Assembly: GCA_003427395.1 (NCBI GenBank)
Contig: BFEA01000214.1
Span: 559,188 to 600,497, forward strand
Length of the DNA stretch: 41,310 nt
Source: Chara braunii
Lineage: Eukaryota; Streptophyta; Charophyceae; Charales; Characeae
Reading direction: 5' to 3'
Numbering within the stretch: the stretch's first letter is position 1; each line of letters opens with the position of its first letter. A model generated the notes under the pieces. The model ran no database searches. It had not been told where the DNA came from and saw only the letters and a program-made list of their open reading frames with translations. Made by a program: the position numbers and the translations under genes. Shown piece by piece: positions 31,236 to 40,598 of this stretch.

Positions 31236-31969
31236 CAGGGTCACCAGCCCGTACGTATGGAGGTCCCCGGGCAGACCTTCGTACGTACGGGCGTTCGGGG
31301 TCCCGCGACGGCATTCGGCCCCCGCCAAAACTTATTTCGGGGCCTAAAAATAATTTATTTTTTTTGAAGTGTTTTTTGTGAGTTCTCTATGACGTGAGGT
31401 ACATGTCTGTAAATTTTCAAGTCATTTGGCTAAGCCAAATAAGAATTAAAAATTGCCAAAGATGACGGTGTCAAAACGTGCTCGCTTACGTATTTTTTCA
31501 CTTTTTACTTTTTGTTTTCACTTTAGTTCGAGGTCTACACAATTTTATTAGTTTTTGAGACTTTTTTAGTGGGTTTTGTATTATGTGAAGTACACATCTG
31601 TAAATTTTTAGGGCATTTAGCTATGCCAAAAAAAAAAAAAAAATCGCCAAAGATGGCGGTGTCGAAAACATGCTCTCGCACTCACTAAATTTAATTCCCT
31701 TTTTATTTTTATTATTAATATTTATTTTCCGTATTTTATTTTTATTTCAAATTTGTAAGGAATTCGGATGTAATGCTCCGGCAAATCTTGTTTAATTTAT
31801 TTTTCTCCATAACATATCTTTTGTTCATATTTTTTTGATGACTTTTTTTTTTTTTTTTTTTTTTTGGGTCCGCGTTCGGCCCGAACGACCGAACGCATTC
31901 CCAAGGGGTCCCATATGTTCGGGCGTTCGGTTTCAGGCGTTCGGCCCGGCCCGAACGCCGGTTACCCTA
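31236..31969 (+). mobile_element. hAT-like non-autonomous element family B, copy 2, with 8-bp target duplication
   Basis: 734 bp. The ends are CAGGGTCACC and GGTTACCCTA, i.e. YAGGGT(C/A)ACC inverted ends of the hAT type. AATATAAT flanks both ends exactly (31228-31235 and 31970-31977). Subterminal regions are rich in GTACG and CGTTCGG inverted words. The interior has two related blocks, each with a TGTAAATTTTCAAGTCATTTRGCTA-like segment and a CGCCAAAGATGGCGGTGTCG-type segment, so it may derive from a duplication. No transposase frame. The target is an AAT microsatellite. Confidence 0.8.
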
Positions 31970-31974
31970 AATAT

Positions 31975-32045
31975 AATAATAACAATAATAAAATATAATA
32001 ATAGTAATAATAATAAAATAATATAATAATAATAACAATAAAATA

Positions 32046-32100
<55 letters not shown>

Positions 32101-32104
32101 TATA

Positions 32105-32142
<38 letters not shown>
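31975..32142. repeat. (AAT)n microsatellite, interrupted
   Basis: AAT units with scattered AAC and TAT interruptions, then TGCAAGGAATATGAG. A second AAT tract at 34335 is followed by the near-identical TGCAAGGAAAATGAG. Confidence 0.95.
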
Positions 32143-32145
<3 letters not shown>

Positions 32146-32250
32146 CAAGGAATATGAGTAAGCGTGATATACAGAAAACAAAGTTACAATAATCATGTAG
32201 AAGTCAAGATAGTCACGTAACCATTAGAGAGTTCAGATGCACCAAGATTC

Positions 32251-32262
32251 CATATAAATAAG
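32251..32262 (+). promoter_or_regulatory. TATA-like box upstream of a possible transcribed region
   Basis: CATATAAATAAG, with a pyrimidine-rich stretch ~30-60 bp downstream. It precedes the candidate intron at 33322-33479 on the same strand. Assignment is an inference. Confidence 0.3.
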
Positions 32263-32279
32263 AGCGATGTAGTGACCTC

Positions 32280-33321
32280 GTGAGCCAACGTTCAAACTCG
32301 CATTGTTCATTGCCTCTCCTACTATACTCATCCAGTCTACTGTCCTCATCCTGCCTTTCCTACCTATCCTTTTGCAGCAGGCTGACTTTGCCTTCACAGA
32401 CCATTGTACATGACGTCAATACCGATGTCGACCTCCCACATACACCACGTATGTATCTGGTCTCCTCCCATCAACATTCTCAACTCACACTGCGCTTCCG
32501 TCGTCAAGACCACCGCTGCTCATCACCCTCTCGCGTGCTGCAGTTCGCTCATGGATGCTAGTGCCCTGTTGTAGTGCTGCAGCCCACACTACCCAGCACC
32601 TACGAGCGCACCCTAGATAGCATGGCTCATGTAGACACTTGCACAACGTTGCAGCATCGGGTGCCTTGGATTGGCTGGTTTCCTTCCTGTATGGGAGGTG
32701 CTGCTGCTGTTGGACTGTTTGGGCCTGGCCGTGAAAGTTATCAGTAGCTTCTGGTCAGGCCCTAATGTCTGCGCCCAGGCTCGTTTCAACAGTTGAGGGT
32801 ATGAGCCCATTGAAGTTGGGCACATTCATCACTATCCCGACTCTGAATATTTGTTGTGTTTGCATCAGCCTGTGGAGTAGATGTGACGACATTGCTGCAT
32901 TCTCATATGTTTGCGGCTTCTTAGTGATGTGTCGGCCTCACAATGCGCGTGTGTGTGTGTGCCCACGGCGCAACCATCCGGGGCCCTGAGCTCAACTGTG
33001 CAGCGTAGCTGTTGCTTCTGGAAGGAGCCAACAAAAGCACACATTGTTTTGTAACCAACTAGTGTGCAACAACTGTTCGAGACCCAATTTGGAAGATGCT
33101 TAGGTAAGCCATTCTCGTGGGTATTCAGGCCCTCCTTCACTTAGGGCTGGCACGAGGCTTGCCGAGGGTCGTTGCTCAAAACACGTGCATGTCTGATAAT
33201 GGCCCCGCGACGGCTCATTACTCGCAATATCAATGACAATAATAAAAATAATATAACAATAATAATGATAATAATACAAAAATATGCACCGCACTTGGGG
33301 TCCATAGTTGGTGGAGAGTAG
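32280..33321 (+). other. Possible transcribed region of unknown type
   Basis: No frame longer than ~95 codons and no recognised domain, but splice-donor-like GCTTAG/GTAAGC near 33105 and GAGTAG/GTAAGT at 33321/33322 occur on the plus strand. It could be part of a spliced non-coding transcript or a decayed gene. Confidence 0.25.
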
Positions 33322-33479
33322 GTAAGTTTCTTTCTTTCCTTTTTGTTCGTCTCCCCCCCCTTTCTCTCTCTGTCTCTTTCTCCGTGTTTGTCTGTCTGTA
33401 TGTCCGTTTTTCTGTCTGTTGTCGGTCTGTCTATCTGTCGGTCTATCTGTTATCGGTCTGTTCATCTATCTGTTTGCAG
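33322..33479 (+). other. Candidate 158-bp spliceosomal intron
   Basis: Starts GTAAGTTTC after GAGTAG and ends CTGTTTGCAG, with an almost pure pyrimidine/TCTG body. A further GTGAGT donor-like site lies at 33547, leaving a possible small exon at 33480-33546. No protein product recognised. Confidence 0.4.
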
Positions 33480-33760
33480 GCAGGTATTCAAACAACATCA
33501 GGACCAAGGGAAAGTCTGCATCTGTACACAATCCATGCCTTTGGTTGTGAGTTAATCTGTAAGACTGTGGGAGGAGATCTGAGGCCAGATTGCCTCGTCA
33601 AACACTACATAAGGTGTGGTCTTCCAGGAGTCATCATTCAGTCTTGCTATGCTGCTTTGACGCTGGCTTGATGCTAGCAGAGCGCTGGCTGTGCACCGGT
33701 GTTGTGGACGACGCGGGACTGTGGCAGCATGCTGACGCTGTCCATTCTGTGTGTCAGACA

Positions 33761-33913
33761 TTGCTGATGTGGCGCATGCCACTGACCTACACTGCTGATA
33801 TGGCGCATGCCACTTGTCTACATTGTCGATGTGGTGCAGACCATCTGTCGACATTGCTGTTGTGGCACTGCCGCTTGTCTCTACTGCTGACGTGGCATTG
33901 GCCACGCTATCTA
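33761..33913 (+). repeat. 31-bp tandem repeat, five copies
   Basis: Units start near 33761, 33792, 33823, 33854 and 33884 with YTGCTGATGTGGCGCATGCC as consensus. The core TGGCGCATGCCA is a palindrome in the first two and decays in later units. Confidence 0.85.
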
Positions 33914-34332
33914 CGTGAAGTGACTAGTTGCGACTAGGAGGGAGATTGGGATCTGTGGATGATTGGGTTTTGGTACTCACCTGAGGTCGACGTCTATACT
34001 GTGTACTGCTGAGTGTCTTCATTGTCTTCACGAGTGACAGTGCTATGTGACACTTCTGCGTGACAAGGACTTGTCAGACTCGTTACCAGGTACTGTTTGA
34101 CGTCGTGGAGGCGAGGGGAAGCCCAGAGAAGGAGTGGGTAATGTCGAGCTACTCCTCAATGGTCATTGACTGTCTTCTCCACCATCTCATCTGTCTATTC
34201 CCCCTTTACTCTCTTCGTTTACTGCTAATAGGACATTGTATCAGATATCACTTTCATGACTATTGGAGATATTGTGCAGATCCGAGGCTACTTATACTTT
34301 AACGTTTGACGAGTATCTTCTAGTCTGGGTTC

Positions 34333-34333
<1 letters not shown>
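33914..34333. other. Stretch without recognisable gene
   Basis: Short frames only, nothing recognised. Confidence 0.4.

Positions 34334-34334
<1 letters not shown>

Positions 34335-34388
<54 letters not shown>
34335..34388. repeat. (AAT)n microsatellite
   Basis: 18 AAT units followed by GCAAGGAAAATGAG, as after the tract at 31975-32142. Confidence 0.95.
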
Positions 34389-34389
<1 letters not shown>

Positions 34390-35117
34390 CAAGGAAAATG
34401 AGCGATAGCGAACTTTGGAAACCAAGCAACATCATACACATGAGACCAGATATTCGTGACCTCGAACCAAAAGCAGAATTGCATCACGAGTCCCACCAAA
34501 TAAGAGCACAACAAAAGCTCATACGTGACAATGTTCGAATAGTCTCATCATCATCAACAAAGAACCAACGTCGATATCCTATGTGGAGCTCGGCACCCAG
34601 ACTACAAACGACAGATCCTATCTTGTCTATCTATAATGCCGCTGATGACGTCAACAACTCCCCGAAGTACGAGCAGATCTCAGTCAATACCATTCGCCTC
34701 AAGCACTAGGTATGAACTCACAGATGCCACATGCACCCAAGAGCCACCATGCGCCCTATCCAGCACACCGCAGCGCAGCTCGGTTATGATCACCTGCTCT
34801 TTCCGCTTCTTCTTCTTCTTCTTCTTCTTCATATTCTTTTCTTCTTGCCCCCTGATTTTACACGTGCCTCGTTCCTCTCTCTCGATATGTCGTGCGCTAA
34901 CCTCCTTTCTTGCTATACAACTCAGCCCATCGCTCAAACGCATTCCCTCTCCGCTATTGCGTGCACCTTTATCTCCCGTCACGCTTTTTCTTGCGCTCTT
35001 CGTCTCTCTCAATGCGTCATTATCACACACTCCCTCTTGGTACTAGCCTGTGGCACTAAACTCCATTGTGCATCTTCCTCTCTCTCTCGCTCTCTCACAC
35101 TCTCTTTGTGCGTTCGC
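34389..35117. other. Unassigned region, pyrimidine-rich from 34790
   Basis: An open plus-strand segment of about 107 codons after the AAT tract (34389-34709) has balanced composition but no recognisable motif and starts inside microsatellite sequence, so it is not called as a gene. From 34796 it is CTT-rich. Confidence 0.35.
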
Positions 35118-35119
35118 CC

Positions 35120-35191
<72 letters not shown>

Positions 35192-35200
35192 CCTGCTCTC

Positions 35201-35290
<90 letters not shown>
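35118..35290. repeat. (CT)n microsatellite
   Basis: Two long CT tracts separated by TTCCCCCTGCTCTCCCCC near 35186-35205. Confidence 0.95.
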
Positions 35291-36121
35291 GCTCTTCCCA
35301 TCGCCTTGTATCCCCAACTTCTTCCCGTTCATCTTCCCTTCCTTGACTGTGTGCCTCCTTTTCACGAGTAACGATCTTTATCAACAGTTATATATATATC
35401 TGCCCGGCAATCACGGGAAGGTACATTGTGAGGATGCTAATAAAAATTAAGGGGTAACTTCGGTAGAGTCATAAGGGGAAACTATGCGGAAGTTAAAAAA
35501 AACAAGAGTTATAATTGCACTATGCACCAAGATACAATTCGAATTGCGGTGTGGGTAATGTATACAACCCAGTTTTCTGGCTAGATAGGGTGTCCAAATT
35601 ATAGTTGCAAACTATAACAGTCGTAATAGTAATAACATACAATGATAAAAAAGAGACTTGGGGGTGTTACCTGCACTATTACTCCCTTAAATGTATCTGA
35701 CTGCAATTTCAGCAAGAGGCGGGATTAATTTATGGATGAACACGTCTAGAGCTAAGTCTGAACGTCCCAATGTGGGTTTGCTTAGCTCCTCATCAGGGAG
35801 AATCTGAGGCAGCTATGGCTAAAAATCGCAACTACATCCGGTAAGTCTGTCGCACACCATCTCTCGCATAACCCACTCATCATCTTTTTTCTTGTGCCCG
35901 CTCAGTCATTGGTTTTCGGCGCATGCATGTCTCTCCTTCTCGCTCTTCTCCTCCTTCCAATTGCATTTTCGACCTCCACACTCTCATTCATCCCCTTCCA
36001 TGATGCGCCCGTCTTCTTCCTCGCACTACCGTCTTCCCCTTCATCTTGTCTCCCTCCTTAGCTTCATGCGTGGAGAGATGGTTAACGGGTGCATATATTT
36101 TCAGATCTCCTTTCCAGGCAG
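35291..36121. other. Stretch without recognisable gene
   Basis: A CCG/GTAAGT donor-like site near 35840 (plus) is isolated. The 149-codon frame at 35892-36341 runs into the palindromic array and is not credible as a gene. Confidence 0.4.
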
Positions 36122-36262
36122 TTCATCCACTTTAGGTTACTACACCACTTTCAAATTGTGTGTGGATCTATACATGGGGTTGTCTGAAACCGCCTTCAGG
36201 CAGTTTAACCAGTTCAGGTTGATACACCACTTTCAAATTGCCTACAGATCCATTGCAAATGG
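36122..36262 (+). repeat. 82-bp direct duplication leading into the palindrome array
   Basis: TACACCACTTTCAAATTG occurs at 36141 and 36223, each followed by a GTGGATC or ACAGATCCAT-like block. Confidence 0.75.
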
Positions 36263-36768
36263 ATGGGGGTACCTGAAACCCCTTTCAGAAGCTTCAACCA
36301 CTTCAGCAGTTTCAGGTCCCCACCTGAAATTCCTGAAATGACCTGAAGTGGCTGAAGCTTCTGAAAGGGGTTTCAGGTACCCCCATCCAACCATTTGGAT
36401 GGGGCTACCTGAAACCCCTTTCAGAAGCTTCAACCACTTCAGCGGTTTCAGGTCCCCACCCGAACTTCCTGAAATGACCTGAAGTGGTTAAAGCTTCTGA
36501 AAGGGGTTTCAGGTACCCCCATCCAAATGGTTAGATGGGGGTACCTGAAACCCCTTTCAGAAGCTTCAGCCACTTCAGCGGTTTCAGGTCCCCACCTGAA
36601 ATTCATGAAATGACCTGAAGTGGTTGAAGCTTCTGAAAGGGGTTTAAGGTACCCCCATCTAACCATTTGGATGGGGGTACCTGAAACCCCATTGGGAAGC
36701 TTTAGCCACTTCAGCGGTTTCAGGTCCCCACCTTAAATTCCCGAAATGACCTGAAGTAGCTGAAAAAA
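36261..36768. repeat. Tandem array of 136-bp palindromes (family Q)
   Basis: Four units start at 36261, 36397, 36533 and 36669, an exact 136-bp period; the last is truncated. Each unit is an inverted repeat: GGATGGGGGTACCTGAAACC...GAAGCTTCAACCACTTCAG pairs with CTGAAGTGGYTGAAGCTTC...GGTTTCAGGTACCCCCATCC. The arms contain smaller palindromes (CTGAAA-CCCC-TTTCAG, GAAGCTTC) and the centre contains TTTCAGGT-CCCC-ACCTGAAA. Because each unit is palindromic, frames on both strands look alike and are not genes. Confidence 0.9.
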
Positions 36769-36825
36769 CAGGCAGACAAAAAAAAGAAAAAAACATAAAA
36801 CTTGTCCTGCAAACCACCCGAAACT

Positions 36826-36910
36826 TCTGAAATGACCTGAAGTGTCTTCAGGCCATTTCAGCGGTTTCAGACCACTTCAGAATCTTCCATTCTGAAATTT
36901 CAAGTGGTCG
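36826..36910. repeat. Degenerate outlier of palindrome family Q
   Basis: CTTCTGAAATGACCTGAAGTG, GGCCATTTCAGCGGTTTCAG and the hairpin GACCACTT...AAGTGGTC reuse the same words outside the regular array. Confidence 0.65.
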
Positions 36911-37187
36911 TTAACCGCGAGTGCATGCATGCTCACCTACCTTTCTGCCCGGCTCATTGTCTCATCTCCGTTTGCTTCCTCGCCTTCTTCTTTCCTCTCT
37001 CTCCCTTGCACACACACACATTCGAGATCATACACAGTGGCACACTCACACACTCGCCTACACACTCGTAGTAGTATATACTCCCCCGTTTTAACGTCAG
37101 ATTCATTCGATTATGCTCATCCTATCGATGAGAGTTCCGGGGAGTTAGCTGTGAGATAGGAGACTTACCTGCCCCCCCTCTCTCACT

Positions 37188-37209
37188 CCATCGTCGTCGT
37201 CGTTGCTGT

Positions 37210-37241
<32 letters not shown>

Positions 37242-37281
37242 TCGTCATCGTCGCCGTCATCGTCGTCGTCGTCGTCGTCGT
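37188..37281. repeat. (GTC)n trinucleotide tract
   Basis: GTCGTC repeats with ATC interruptions. On the minus strand one frame reads as a poly-Asp stretch that stays open from about 37348 to a perfect CAG/GTAAGT donor at 37169/37168. Confidence 0.85.
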
Positions 37282-37797
37282 TGGCATAGCCCGATGGGCC
37301 CCGCAACCTGGGAACCACCCAAAGGATGTGAAGAGAGTCCCTTGTATCTCAACTACAAGGCTCCAAAATCCTCGCCCGGGACATCACGATCGTCGACTGC
37401 ATGTTAGGTAAGCATCATCTCCTCCCCTTCTTCTTCCTCTTCTTCTTCGTCTTCTTCTTCTTTCCCTGCCACTGCTTCTCCCTGCTATTTCTCCTACCAC
37501 CTTCCCCCACGCGTTCCACTCTCCTCCGTGCGACCATATCCACTACACCCCGCGCAACTCCTTCCTGCTTGTCTCCGAGGTGCTCCTCCTGCTCCTCTTT
37601 GCATTCCTTCGCATGCGTGTTGCTGCGCACTCGTCGTGTTTGCTCGTCAAGCACTCAGCCCGAGCCCGTGGGCCAGAGTCTCGGGTTGCTACGTCACGAG
37701 TCGAACAGATTTCGTCGAAACGAATCTGCCCGACTTTCCTACGCATATTCACTAGAATGAATCTTTGGAGACTTGGAGTAGCTAAGGGATTAGTGAG

Positions 37798-37829
<32 letters not shown>

Positions 37830-38036
37830 AATTAAATTATAAAAAACGATCCAATTAACAACGGAAAACAAATGAATAAATAAACAAATCTCACAGCTAA
37901 CTACCCATTCACGCCAAGTGTGGGGCCTCTGCCACAGTCGGTTCTGACTACCCAACTAACTCTAACTAACTCTTCTACGGAGGTCGCGGGCTCAAGCCCC
38001 CGCTAACCATCCACGGGGCTAAGTTGAGCTTCTTGC
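37282..38036. other. Unassigned region with CTT-rich part and A-run
   Basis: A TTAG/GTAAGC donor-like site occurs near 37404 (plus), CTTCTT runs at 37420-37470, and an A28 run at 37799-37827. No gene recognised. Confidence 0.4.
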
Positions 38037-38122
38037 AAAAAAAAGCTAGCTCGGGGTCGAATGGATTCGATCCCCAAGTCACCTGATTCCCAATCCGTAC
38101 CAAAACCCACTAAGCTAGCTCC
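38037..38122 (-). ncRNA. tRNA-like / SINE-like Pol III sequence
   Basis: On the minus strand TAGCTTAGTGG (38107-38117) fits the A-box exactly, and GGATCGAATCC (38063-38073) is one change from the B-box GGTTCGANNCC, ~33 bp apart as in tRNA genes. The ends AGCTAGCT pair with each other, the B-box region forms a GGGG/CCCC hairpin, and a T8 run (38037-38044) ends the unit as a Pol III terminator would. A normal 7-bp acceptor stem and anticodon arm are not evident, so it is more likely tRNA-derived than a functional tRNA. Confidence 0.45.
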
Positions 38123-38820
38123 TTTTTCGGTATGAAAAGGAGCAACTCAGGTATAAGTATAGTAACGGGGCTCAATCCTACCAGTGGCCTGAGCCCTTTT
38201 CTAAGTCTATGCGTGTGCACGCCTGCCGGTCGGCATGCCTGTCTGAGTGCTTATCGGCTTGAGTGTGTGAGTGACCCGCCTGGGTACTTAGTTCATCGGA
38301 GGCCCGAAGGGGCTGTACTTAGCTGTCGCCTCGACACTGAGGGTCGCAGCGGGGAAAAATACTCAAGTGGCGAGGAAAGAGGCCCGCGACACTTACGAGC
38401 CTCGGAAACCACTCAAGTAACAAATGGGTGGGTACCACACCAAGTAGAGGTAGATGTGCCGGGTACTCGAGGCCGAACAGAAGAAGACAAAAGTCAACAT
38501 TTTTAGAAGTCCAATACTGATAGGTAGACATGTACCATCCTAAGTCTCAGTGTGTGTCGTAGATCTACCGGACACAACACTAACCCAATCAACCCCTCGA
38601 CCTTTTTGGTCGGAAGGTATTACTACAAATCCTAACCATCACAGTGCGCGTCATAACAACGAGCGTGTATACATTTAAAATTTTCTCATCGATTTGCCCC
38701 GACCTCAAAGGTCGACGACATCATTAGAAGTGTGACACTAAAGCGCGCGCACCCTTTTCATTTGAGACCGGCCCCGTCATGGTGGCCGATGTCGTCGCTG
38801 TGTCGACTGCAAAAGCATGG
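38123..38820. other. Stretch without recognisable gene
   Basis: Nothing recognised; a 124-codon frame (38132-38506) has no known motif. Confidence 0.4.
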
Positions 38821-38846
38821 CCAAATACCCTTGTAAGGGTATTTGG
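38821..38846. repeat. 12-bp-arm palindrome related to 16881-16919
   Basis: CCAAATACCCTT, GT, AAGGGTATTTGG, followed by TTCGACA. It abuts the nested-palindrome units on its right. Confidence 0.85.
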
Positions 38847-38875
38847 TTCGACACCGTGCATGCATAAATGTGTAA

Positions 38876-39116
38876 TGCCGACGGCTAGACAACACTTCAG
38901 GGCCGGAACATCGTGTCGGACACGACAACCATGACGGCTAGCTTTGGCAATCAGACGTCTGTGGGCGGTTGTCGTGTTCAACACGACAACCAGCGTCAGT
39001 TCTGCACTGGTGTTGGTTGTCGTGTTCAACACGGCAACCACCAATGAACGTAAGTCGCTGTGGTTTTCACGTTCAACACGACGATCTAGCCCCGAGGTGT
39101 TGTCTAGTCGACGACA
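38876..39116. repeat. Nested-palindrome repeat (family P), unit 3
   Basis: The outer arms TGCCGACGGCTAGACAAC and the matching TTGTCTAGTCGACGACA, then GGGCCGGA/TCTAGCCCC, enclose two full GGTTGTCGTGTT palindromes. These flank a central CAGCGTCAGT/ACTGGTGTTGG. Compared with the unit at 28857 it has one additional layer at the centre. Confidence 0.8.
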
Positions 39117-39218
39117 CGATTCAGGCAGAAACAGTAGCCTTGGGTTGCGGTGGCGAACACGATGGTCACCTGAGGGCGTCATTGCGTTCGACGACATGGA
39201 CCGTACACAACTTTCTAA

Positions 39219-39445
39219 TGCATACGGCTAGAAAACACCGCAGGGTCGGATCATCGTGTACCACACGAGAACCACAGCGGCTGCGGGCATGAGATGTTGG
39301 CGGCCTATTTGAAGTGTTCAGCATGACAACCTTTACTAGTATTGTGGTGGCGTTGGTTGTCGTGTTCAACATGACAACCAGCCCCCAACGTTTCATGCCC
39401 GCGGCAAGCCGCTGTGGTTCTCGAGTTCGACACGTTATGTAGCTG
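39219..39445. repeat. Nested-palindrome repeat (family P), unit 4
   Basis: Left arm: ATACGGCTAG, GTCGGATCATCGTGT, CAGCGGCTGCGGGCATGAGA, TGTTGGCGG. Right arm: CCCCCAACG, TTTCATGCCCGCGG, AAGCCGCTGTGG. The centre has ACTAGTATTGTGGTGGCG and the basic palindrome at 39355. The outermost right end has decayed. Confidence 0.7.
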
Positions 39446-39629
39446 TGGGAGTGACTAAGGCAGATACATTGCCCTGGAGCTGCGAAACGAGAAGGCTGCA
39501 CCAGCGGTGGTTGTCGTGTTCGACACGGCAACCGTGACGACGACAATGGTCTCGTGAAGGCATCATCACACTCGAAGATGTGGGCCCACGCACAACAGTG
39601 TAATGCCCACGGCTAGGGCACAACAGTGT
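39446..39629. repeat. Spacer between P units with a further copy of the basic palindrome
   Basis: GGTTGTCGTGTT-C-GACACGGCAACC near 39508. The spacer ends in AATGCCCACGGCTAGGGCACAAC, given as AATGCCCACGG plus CTAGGGCACAAC, which is then partly duplicated at the start of the next unit. Confidence 0.55.
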
Positions 39630-39960
39630 TAATGCCCACGGCCAGATAACGCCTCGGAACGGATCATAGTGTCCAACACGACAACCAAGGCATTCAAAGC
39701 ATGAGAAGTTGGCGGCCAGTTCTTGTGTCGAACATGACAAGCACCGCCAGTATAGCACTTACGTTGGTCGTCGTGTTAGGCACGACAATCGGCCGCCAAC
39801 GTCTCATGACCGCGGCATGAGCAGTTGAGCGACGGTCGTCGTGTTGAACACGACAACTGCCGCCGTCCACGATACCTTGCGGCCTTTTTAAACCAAGTGG
39901 TCCATTACCGGTTACTTCTGTAGAGCGACGCCCGTCGTGTTGAACACGACAACCTGCGAC
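39630..39960. repeat. Nested-palindrome repeat (family P), unit 5 and tail
   Basis: GCCCACGGCCAGATAACG, GGATCATAGTG, AGCATGAGAAGTTGGCGGCC on the left match GGCCGCCAACGTCTCATG and GACGGTCGTCGTGTT on the right. Two more basic palindromes (near 39835 and 39932) follow within the tail. Confidence 0.7.
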
Positions 39961-40470
39961 GATACCACAAAGCCGTATAGGAACAAGTGGTTCATTACCC
40001 TGTGTCAGTGTTGTCTTGGGTTCATGCCAACTTCAACATGTTTACAGTCCCTGAAACATTCCAGCCCTATGCAATGGATGTCGTGTGCGACAGAGGTTGA
40101 CATTGGGTGGTCGTGACCCGACCCGACCCTACCCAGCCGTACCCGATAGTTCTGGACGGGTGAGGGTACGACATGATTAGTATGCACCGGGGCAGTTGGG
40201 TTTGGAAATCTAAGGGGGGATATGGCTGAGGCAAGAAACTGTAGGATGGGTGTGTATGGGTATTGACACAGTCCCAGGGCGGTTACGGTCGGACAGAGGT
40301 TTGCCCTGGTTCCGGGTGCGGCTGGGTAGAGGTTTCGTGCAGGTGACCCGAGGCCTGTAGGCATACTAGGCATATTAGGCAAGCCTAGGTAGTATTGTAG
40401 ATCGCGCGAGGCATCGTGGCGTAGCCATGGAAGAGGAGTTGTAGCAGCGATGGAATGTTTTTGGGTGTTT

Positions 40471-40598
40471 TGGGTGTGGGAAACGACGTAAATGACTAAG
40501 AATTTGTTTTGGTCCATCTTTGCATTGTTTTTTTTGGGTGTGGGAAACAACGTAAATGACTAAGAATTTGTTTCGGTCTATCTTTGCATTGTTGGTAT
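40471..40598 (+). repeat. 64-bp tandem duplication
   Basis: TGGGTGTGGGAAACRACG followed by TAAATGACTAAGAATTTG starts at 40471 and 40535; identity is above 90%. Confidence 0.9.

Noticed and set aside
31141-34388. LTR retrotransposon bounded by the AAT tracts with shared TGCAAGGAAWATGAG flanks
   Set aside because: Similarity after the two tracts ends within about 15 bases; no primer binding site, polypurine tract or pol motifs seen.
34731-35384. Frames of up to 186 codons with Ser-Leu or Glu-Arg repeats
   Set aside because: Translation of the CT/GA microsatellite in all frames.
38724-39758. Several 95-157-codon frames on both strands
   Set aside because: Arise from palindromic units, where both strands read alike; recurring Val-Val-Phe/Leu-Asn-Thr-Thr words are the translated palindrome.
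40005-40550. 181-codon minus-strand frame
   Set aside because: Crosses the 64-bp tandem duplication, no recognisable domain, and GC-skewed Pro-rich composition typical of chance frames.
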